Shown here: in pieces, positions 38,197 through 42,545 of the stretch
Position numbering within the stretch: the first letter of the stretch is position 1
Layout: each line of letters opens with the position of its first letter
Source: an uncultured Pseudocitrobacter sp.
GTDB lineage: Bacteria > Pseudomonadota > Gammaproteobacteria > Enterobacterales > Enterobacteriaceae
DNA length: 42,545 bases
Assembly: GCA_913778145.1 (NCBI GenBank)
Contig: CAJYVI010000097.1
Span: 1 to 42,545, forward strand
Direction: 5' to 3'
Notes under the pieces: generated by a model
What the model saw: only the letters and a program-made list of their open reading frames with translations
The model's database searches: none
What the model was told of the DNA's origin: nothing
Position numbers and translations under genes: made by a program

Positions 38197-39477
38197 ATGA
38201 CACTACTACCGCTTCGCTTAATCCAGAATGTGCGTTTGCCGAATCAGGAAGGATGTTGGCAAATCGCGATTGAAAATGGCCAGTTTGGCGAGATTACCCC
38301 CATGGAGGTGGTACAGGCTGGCGACCCGCAGGTGCTTGACGCTGAGGGCGGCTTAGCGCTGCCGCCATTTATTGAGCCGCATATTCACCTCGATACCACG
38401 CAAACGGCGGGTGAACCGAACTGGAATCAGTCCGGTACGTTGTTTGAAGGTATTGAGCGCTGGGCCGAGCGCAAAGCGCTGCTGAGTCATGATGATGTGA
38501 AAGCTCGAGCGTGGAAAACCCTGAAGTGGCAGATGGCGAATGGCATTCAGTATGTGCGTACCCATGTGGATGTTTCCGACCCGTCGCTCACGGCATTGAA
38601 AGCCATGCTGGAAGTGAAGCAGGAAGTTGCACCGTGGGTTGATTTGCAAATTGTGGCTTTCCCGCAGGAAGGGGTTCTGTCGTACCCTAACGGCGAAGCG
38701 TTACTGGAAGAGGCGCTGAAGCTCGGCGCAGACGTGGTTGGCGCTATCCCGCACTTTGAGTTTACCCGCGAGTATGGTGTGGAATCGCTGCATATCGCGT
38801 TTCGCCTGGCGCAGAAGTATGACCGTCCGCTGGATATTCACTGTGATGAAATCGACGACGAGCAGTCGCGCTTTGTTGAAACCGTGGCAGCGCTGGCGCT
38901 GAAAGAGGGCATTGGCGCGCGGGTGACGGCGAGCCACACCACGGCGATGCACTCCTATAACGGCGCGTATACCTCGCGGTTATTCCGCCTGCTGAAGATG
39001 TCGGGCATTAACTTTGTCGCTAACCCGCTGGTGAACATTCATCTTCAGGGGCGTTTTGATGATTATCCTAAACGTCGCGGCATCACCCGTGTGAAAGAGC
39101 TGCTGGCAGCAGAGATTAACGTCTGCTTCGGGCATGATGATGTGTTCGACCCGTGGTATCCGCTCGGCACCGGAAATATGTTGCAGGTGCTGCATATGGG
39201 GCTGCACGTTTGCCAGTTGATGGGGTATCAGCAAATCAACGACGGGCTAAAGCTGATTACCCATCATAGCGCACGGACGTTTGGCGTGACGGATTACGGC
39301 CTCGCACCGGGGAATACGGCTAACCTGATAATTTTACCGGCTGAGAATGGCTTTGAGGCGGTGCGCCGTCAGGTGCCGGTGCGCTGGTCGATAAGAGAAG
39401 GGAGGGTGATTGCGCAAACGCAGCCTGCACAGACCTGGGTGAGGGGAGAGCGCGTTGATTTCGCGCGAAACACCTGA
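38197..39477 (+). CDS. codA: Cytosine deaminase
   Basis: 426 residues (427 in E. coli CodA). It is an amidohydrolase TIM barrel with [12 protein letters not shown] (metal-binding His pair near 62/64), [11 protein letters not shown] (His and the catalytic Glu near 210-215), [12 protein letters not shown] and [14 protein letters not shown] (metal-binding Asp). It deaminates cytosine to uracil for pyrimidine salvage. Start ATG at 38197 has GGGGAACAGGA upstream. In E. coli K-12 codA follows the permease codB at another locus; here it stands alone, divergent from nirB and convergent with tsgA, an arrangement known from Salmonella. Confidence 0.93.
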   Translation: MTLLPLRLIQNVRLPNQEGCWQIAIENGQFGEITPMEVVQAGDPQVLDAEGGLALPPFIEPHIHLDTTQTAGEPNWNQSGTLFEGIERWAERKALLSHDDVKARAWKTLKWQMANGIQYVRTHVDVSDPSLTALKAMLEVKQEVAPWVDLQIVAFPQEGVLSYPNGEALLEEALKLGADVVGAIPHFEFTREYGVESLHIAFRLAQKYDRPLDIHCDEIDDEQSRFVETVAALALKEGIGARVTASHTTAMHSYNGAYTSRLFRLLKMSGINFVANPLVNIHLQGRFDDYPKRRGITRVKELLAAEINVCFGHDDVFDPWYPLGTGNMLQVLHMGLHVCQLMGYQQINDGLKLITHHSARTFGVTDYGLAPGNTANLIILPAENGFEAVRRQVPVRWSIREGRVIAQTQPAQTWVRGERVDFARNT

Positions 39478-39486
39478 GGCGATGAA

Positions 39487-39591
39487 ATGCCGGATGGCGG
39501 CGTAAACGCCTTATCCGGCCTACAATTTTATTAAATATCAATAAATTGCGAATTTTCTGTAGGCCCGGTAAGCGCCAGCGCCACCGGGCAC
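39487..39591. repeat. BIME between codA and tsgA
   Basis: REP units at 39487-39525 (ATGCCGGATGGCGGCG...CCGGCCTACAA) and 39558-39591 (TGTAGGCCCGGTAAGC...CCACCGGGCA) in opposite orientation between convergent genes. Confidence 0.92.
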
Positions 39592-39604
39592 AACAACAAT
39601 CGTC

Positions 39605-40783
39605 TTAGTGAGACGCCGCGCCGTGCTGGCGATGGCGGCTTACGAAGCCAAGAATCACGCACATCACGAAGACCACAGCGTAAAGGCCGTTAGCGGTGAT
39701 CAGCGCCGCCTGCGGGCCGCTGTGGGCCACAATCGGGCCGGTGACCACGAAGGTCAGCATGGTGCCGATGGTGCCGCAGGTCAGAACGAAGTTAACCAGT
39801 TTCGGCGAGGCCACTTTGGTTTGCAGTGAACCCAGCGTAATGATGGAGGTGTAAATCGCGCTGGAGAAGAAGCCCAGCGTCAGAATAAACCACGCCAGGT
39901 GCTGTGGTTCGCCGTGAATGAAGAAGTACATCAGCACGGTCGCCAGGCCAGCCAGCACGGTCAGAATACGTTGCAGGTCGAAGAAGCGCAGAATGAAGCT
40001 GAACGCCCACATGCCGAACATATAAGACATCCAGAAATCGCTGACCAGTTTGCCCGCGTCGTTCAGACTCATGCCGAGGCCTTTAGCGTATTCCGGTACC
40101 CAGGAGATAAACCCGAGCTGGCCGAGGATGTAGCACAGTGCGGCAATCGACAGGAACAGTACGCCGATCCCCCATTTTTCTTTCACCACAGGCTGTGCAT
40201 CGGGCGCGGCTTTATTGCCAAGAACCGGGAAGTCGCAGCCGAAGGTCAGGATAAAAATAGCCACGTAGACCAGACCAATGCAGGCATACACCCAGTACCA
40301 TTCAATGCTGCGCGCCAGCAGAACCGCGGCGACCATCGGGAATATCATCCCTGCCATACTGAAGAAAGAGTCGGTAAACAGCAGACGCGCACCGCGCTGG
40401 CGGCCTTCATACATGTGGGTTATCAGGAACGTACCGATCGACATGGTGATACCGCTTACCAGACCGAGCACGAACATCGCGGCAGAAAACAGTGCCAGGC
40501 TGTGCGTGGTCATCAGACCGGCAACCGCCAGCACCATCAGCACAAAGCCGAATCGAAGCTGCGTTTTCAGCGGCACAATTTCCATCAGCCACGCGTTCAG
40601 GAAGATAGAAATCAGGATCCCAGCGTTCAGGAAGGTGAAGGTGTTACTCATGCTGGAAACGGGCAGATTAAAGTAATCGGCGATATTTCCCATCACCATC
40701 CCGGTGACAATCACCAACGCACCGGTAAGGGCGTAGGAGAAGAAGCTGATCCATGTGAGCTTGATACGGTTGCTGTTAGTCAT
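39605..40783 (-). CDS. tsgA: Major facilitator superfamily transporter TsgA
   Basis: 392 residues (393 in E. coli) with about twelve hydrophobic helices, a central loop near 195-205 ([16 protein letters not shown]), and conserved MFS patterns such as [20 protein letters not shown]. The name reflects suppression of certain Salmonella growth phenotypes; the substrate is unknown. It lies upstream of codA and nirB in this order and diverges from ppiA, as in Salmonella. Confidence 0.95.
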   Translation of the reverse strand: MTNSNRIKLTWISFFSYALTGALVIVTGMVMGNIADYFNLPVSSMSNTFTFLNAGILISIFLNAWLMEIVPLKTQLRFGFVLMVLAVAGLMTTHSLALFSAAMFVLGLVSGITMSIGTFLITHMYEGRQRGARLLFTDSFFSMAGMIFPMVAAVLLARSIEWYWVYACIGLVYVAIFILTFGCDFPVLGNKAAPDAQPVVKEKWGIGVLFLSIAALCYILGQLGFISWVPEYAKGLGMSLNDAGKLVSDFWMSYMFGMWAFSFILRFFDLQRILTVLAGLATVLMYFFIHGEPQHLAWFILTLGFFSSAIYTSIITLGSLQTKVASPKLVNFVLTCGTIGTMLTFVVTGPIVAHSGPQAALITANGLYAVVFVMCVILGFVSRHRQHGAASH

Positions 40784-40905
40784 GACTGGCCTGTATGAAT
40801 AGAAACGTAAAACGCGTTGACACCCCGCCGGGTGCGCAGATTTTATTCATTAAAGTGATGCATTCATAGTTTTATTGCACCAATGTTATTTATTGCACTG
40901 ACTAA

Positions 40906-40921
40906 CGTGATTTGCATCACA
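40906..40921. promoter_or_regulatory. CRP-like site in the tsgA/ppiA divergent region
   Basis: CGTGATTTGCATCACA fits TGTGA-N6-TCACA at 9 of 10 core bases. It is 142 bases before ppiA and 123 before tsgA. In E. coli ppiA is controlled by CRP and CytR, so this site probably serves ppiA. Confidence 0.7.
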
Positions 40922-41053
40922 TTAAAAATGCGTAGAACTCCGTGCCGGGCTGGTTACATCTGTTTCAACTAAGTAAACTTAAGTAAAAGTCTGGCCTGGG
41001 GTGCAAACCCTCTTTAGAATCAAGCCACTTGCCTTCTTTACTGCACCCGTTAA

Positions 41054-41635
<582 letters not shown>

Positions 41636-41644
41636 ATTCTGCTG

Positions 41645-41673
41645 CGCGCGGGCGATGCCGTTCGCGCGTTTTT
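41645..41673 (+). terminator. Rho-independent terminator of ppiA
   Basis: CGCGCG (41645-41650) pairs with CGCGCG (41663-41668), with an inner GGC/GCC pairing, followed by TTTTT (41669-41673). It lies 10 bases after the ppiA stop. Confidence 0.75.
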
Positions 41674-41740
41674 GCCTTTCTGCACAACCTGAAATTGCTG
41701 CTTATACTTGTGGCAAACGGGAATTGTTCAGGGAGGCTGC

Positions 41741-41908
41741 ATGAAAAAACTTACCGATAAGCAAAAAGCCCAGCTCTGGGAAAAGACACGCAACGAGAAT
41801 TTTCAGGCCAGCCGCCGTCTGGAAGGGGCTGATATCCCGCTGGTCACCCTGAGTAGCGAAGACGCGCTGACGCGTATTGAAGAACTGCGGGGGCACTATG
41901 AGCGATAA
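41741..41908 (+). CDS. yhfG: YhfG, Fic-associated small antitoxin-like protein
   Basis: 55 residues from the ATG at 41741 with GGGAGG seven bases upstream; the frame is open further back but the family begins [10 protein letters not shown]. It contains SRRLEG at residues 24-29, a match to the (S/T)xxxE(G/N) inhibitory helix motif of class I Fic antitoxins. By analogy its Glu28 would enter the Fic active site and block productive ATP binding. It overlaps fic by 11 bases, so the two are coupled. Confidence 0.93.
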   Translation: MKKLTDKQKAQLWEKTRNENFQASRRLEGADIPLVTLSSEDALTRIEELRGHYER

Positions 41909-42494
41909 ATTCGGGAATGACCGTGACCCCTATCTGTTCCCTGGTTTAAACGTAATGCGTAATAAGCTGGGCATCCATGAAGCGACCCGCCTTGAACAGG
42001 CCGCGCTGGAACTCACCTCATTACGCGCCGCGACCCTCGGCCTTGGCCCACAAATACGCGGGCTTCCCTGGCTGTGCGCCATCCATTATCAGCTCTATCA
42101 GGATGTATTTGACTGGGCGGGGAAGTATCGGGAAATCAACATCTACCACGGCGATACGCCGTTCTGCCATTTCACGCGCATTGAGAAAGAGGGCAATGCG
42201 CTGATGCAGGAGCTGGAAGATGAGGACTGGCTGACGGGGCTGGAGAAAGCGGCATTTATCGAGCGGCTAACGTGGTACTACTGCGAAATCAACGTGCTGC
42301 ATCCGTTTCGCATTGGCAGTGGCCTGGCGCAGCGTATTTTCTTCGAACAACTGGCGATTCACGCGGGCTACACGCTGGACTGGCGGGAGATTGAACCGCT
42401 GCGCTGGAACGATGCTAACCAGCAGGGGGCGATGGGAGATTTGAAGCCGCTGCTGGCGCTGTTTACTAAGGTGGTGAGGGAAGGGAGTGTTTGA
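41898..42494 (+). CDS. fic: Fic-family protein
   Basis: 198 residues (200 in E. coli) from the ATG at 41898 ([10 protein letters not shown]). The Fic core motif is [12 protein letters not shown] at 135-146. Compared with HPFx(D/E)GN(G/K)R it keeps His135, Pro, Phe and Gly but has Ile139 in place of the acidic residue, Ser141 in place of Asn and Leu143 where the motif has Arg; a similar change exists in E. coli Fic. The flap GDTPFCHF is at about 85-92. Gly55 (IRGLP), the site of the E. coli cAMP-sensitive fic-1 change, is present. The canonical activity of the family is AMPylation; whether this copy is active is unclear. Confidence 0.94.
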   Translation: MSDKFGNDRDPYLFPGLNVMRNKLGIHEATRLEQAALELTSLRAATLGLGPQIRGLPWLCAIHYQLYQDVFDWAGKYREINIYHGDTPFCHFTRIEKEGNALMQELEDEDWLTGLEKAAFIERLTWYYCEINVLHPFRIGSGLAQRIFFEQLAIHAGYTLDWREIEPLRWNDANQQGAMGDLKPLLALFTKVVREGSV

Positions 42495-42512
42495 TATTGG
42501 CGCAGCGTGTTT

Positions 42513-42545
42513 CCCCTCACCCTAACCCTCTCCCGCAGGGAGAGG
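42513..42545. repeat. Intergenic repeat with CCTCTCCC/GGGAGAGG hairpin, cut by the window edge
   Basis: The sequence CCCCTCACCCTAACCCTCTC continues into a hairpin (CCTCTCCC at 42527-42534, GGGAGAGG at 42538-42545). It is the start of a dispersed intergenic repeat that is common in Enterobacteriaceae. The element may continue past the end of the window. Confidence 0.7.

Noticed and set aside
39899..40798. 299-codon open frame on the plus strand opposite tsgA
   Set aside because: Antisense to a membrane protein gene; its His/Gln/Glu-rich composition is what hydrophobic codons give on the opposite strand.

Overview
The window is a stretch of core chromosome from a member of the Enterobacteriaceae. 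Nearly every protein reads as a close relative of an Escherichia coli or Salmonella protein of the same length. Gene order follows the well-known nfuA-feo-ompR/envZ-pckA-mrcA-aroKB-dam-trpS-cysG-nir-ppiA-fic segment. Gene ends carry many REP/BIME palindromes of the E. coli/Salmonella/Citrobacter/Enterobacter type. The absence of the frl genes between trpS and yhfL, a codA beside nirB and a DUF1471 gene beside feoC point away from E. coli K-12 and towards a Salmonella/Citrobacter/Enterobacter-like relative. The genus cannot be fixed from this sequence alone. No tRNA, rRNA, CRISPR array or prophage is visible.

Layout. Positions 1-86 look like the terminal part of an insertion sequence that split a REP element downstream of nfuA. 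Then come nfuA (Fe-S carrier, -), gntX (-) and divergent bioH (+), a small secreted DUF1471 protein (+), the iron(II) uptake operon feoABC (-), yhgF/tex and greB (-). The osmosensing pair ompR-envZ (+) follows, then pckA (-). yhgE (+) converges on the envelope/heat-shock operon igaA-yrfG-hslR-hslO (-). nudE (+) converges on mrcA (PBP1a, -). Divergent from mrcA is the hofMNOPQ cluster (PilMNOPQ-like machinery, +), followed by a + strand run aroK-aroB-damX-dam-rpe-gph-trpS. The - strand then holds the small lipoprotein gene yhfL, cysG, nirD and nirB. Cytosine deaminase codA (+) diverges from nirB and converges on tsgA (-). ppiA, yhfG and fic (+) close the window, which ends inside an intergenic repeat.

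Functional links. feoABC has a Fur-like and an FNR-like site upstream. nirB has a near-perfect FNR box plus a NarL/NarP 7-2-7 site with the spacing known from E. coli, and cysG supplies the siroheme that NirBD needs. aroK-aroB lie in the shikimate pathway, and damX-dam-rpe-gph-trpS continue the mixed dam superoperon. yhfG-fic is an antitoxin/Fic pair.

Points that depart from the textbook arrangement are modest: no nirC between nirD and cysG, codA without codB, terminators duplicated around or wrapped around REP elements, a possible 24-codon upstream ORF before aroK, a strongly degenerate Fic motif, and the IS/REP junction at the left edge. I found no convincing new multigene system.
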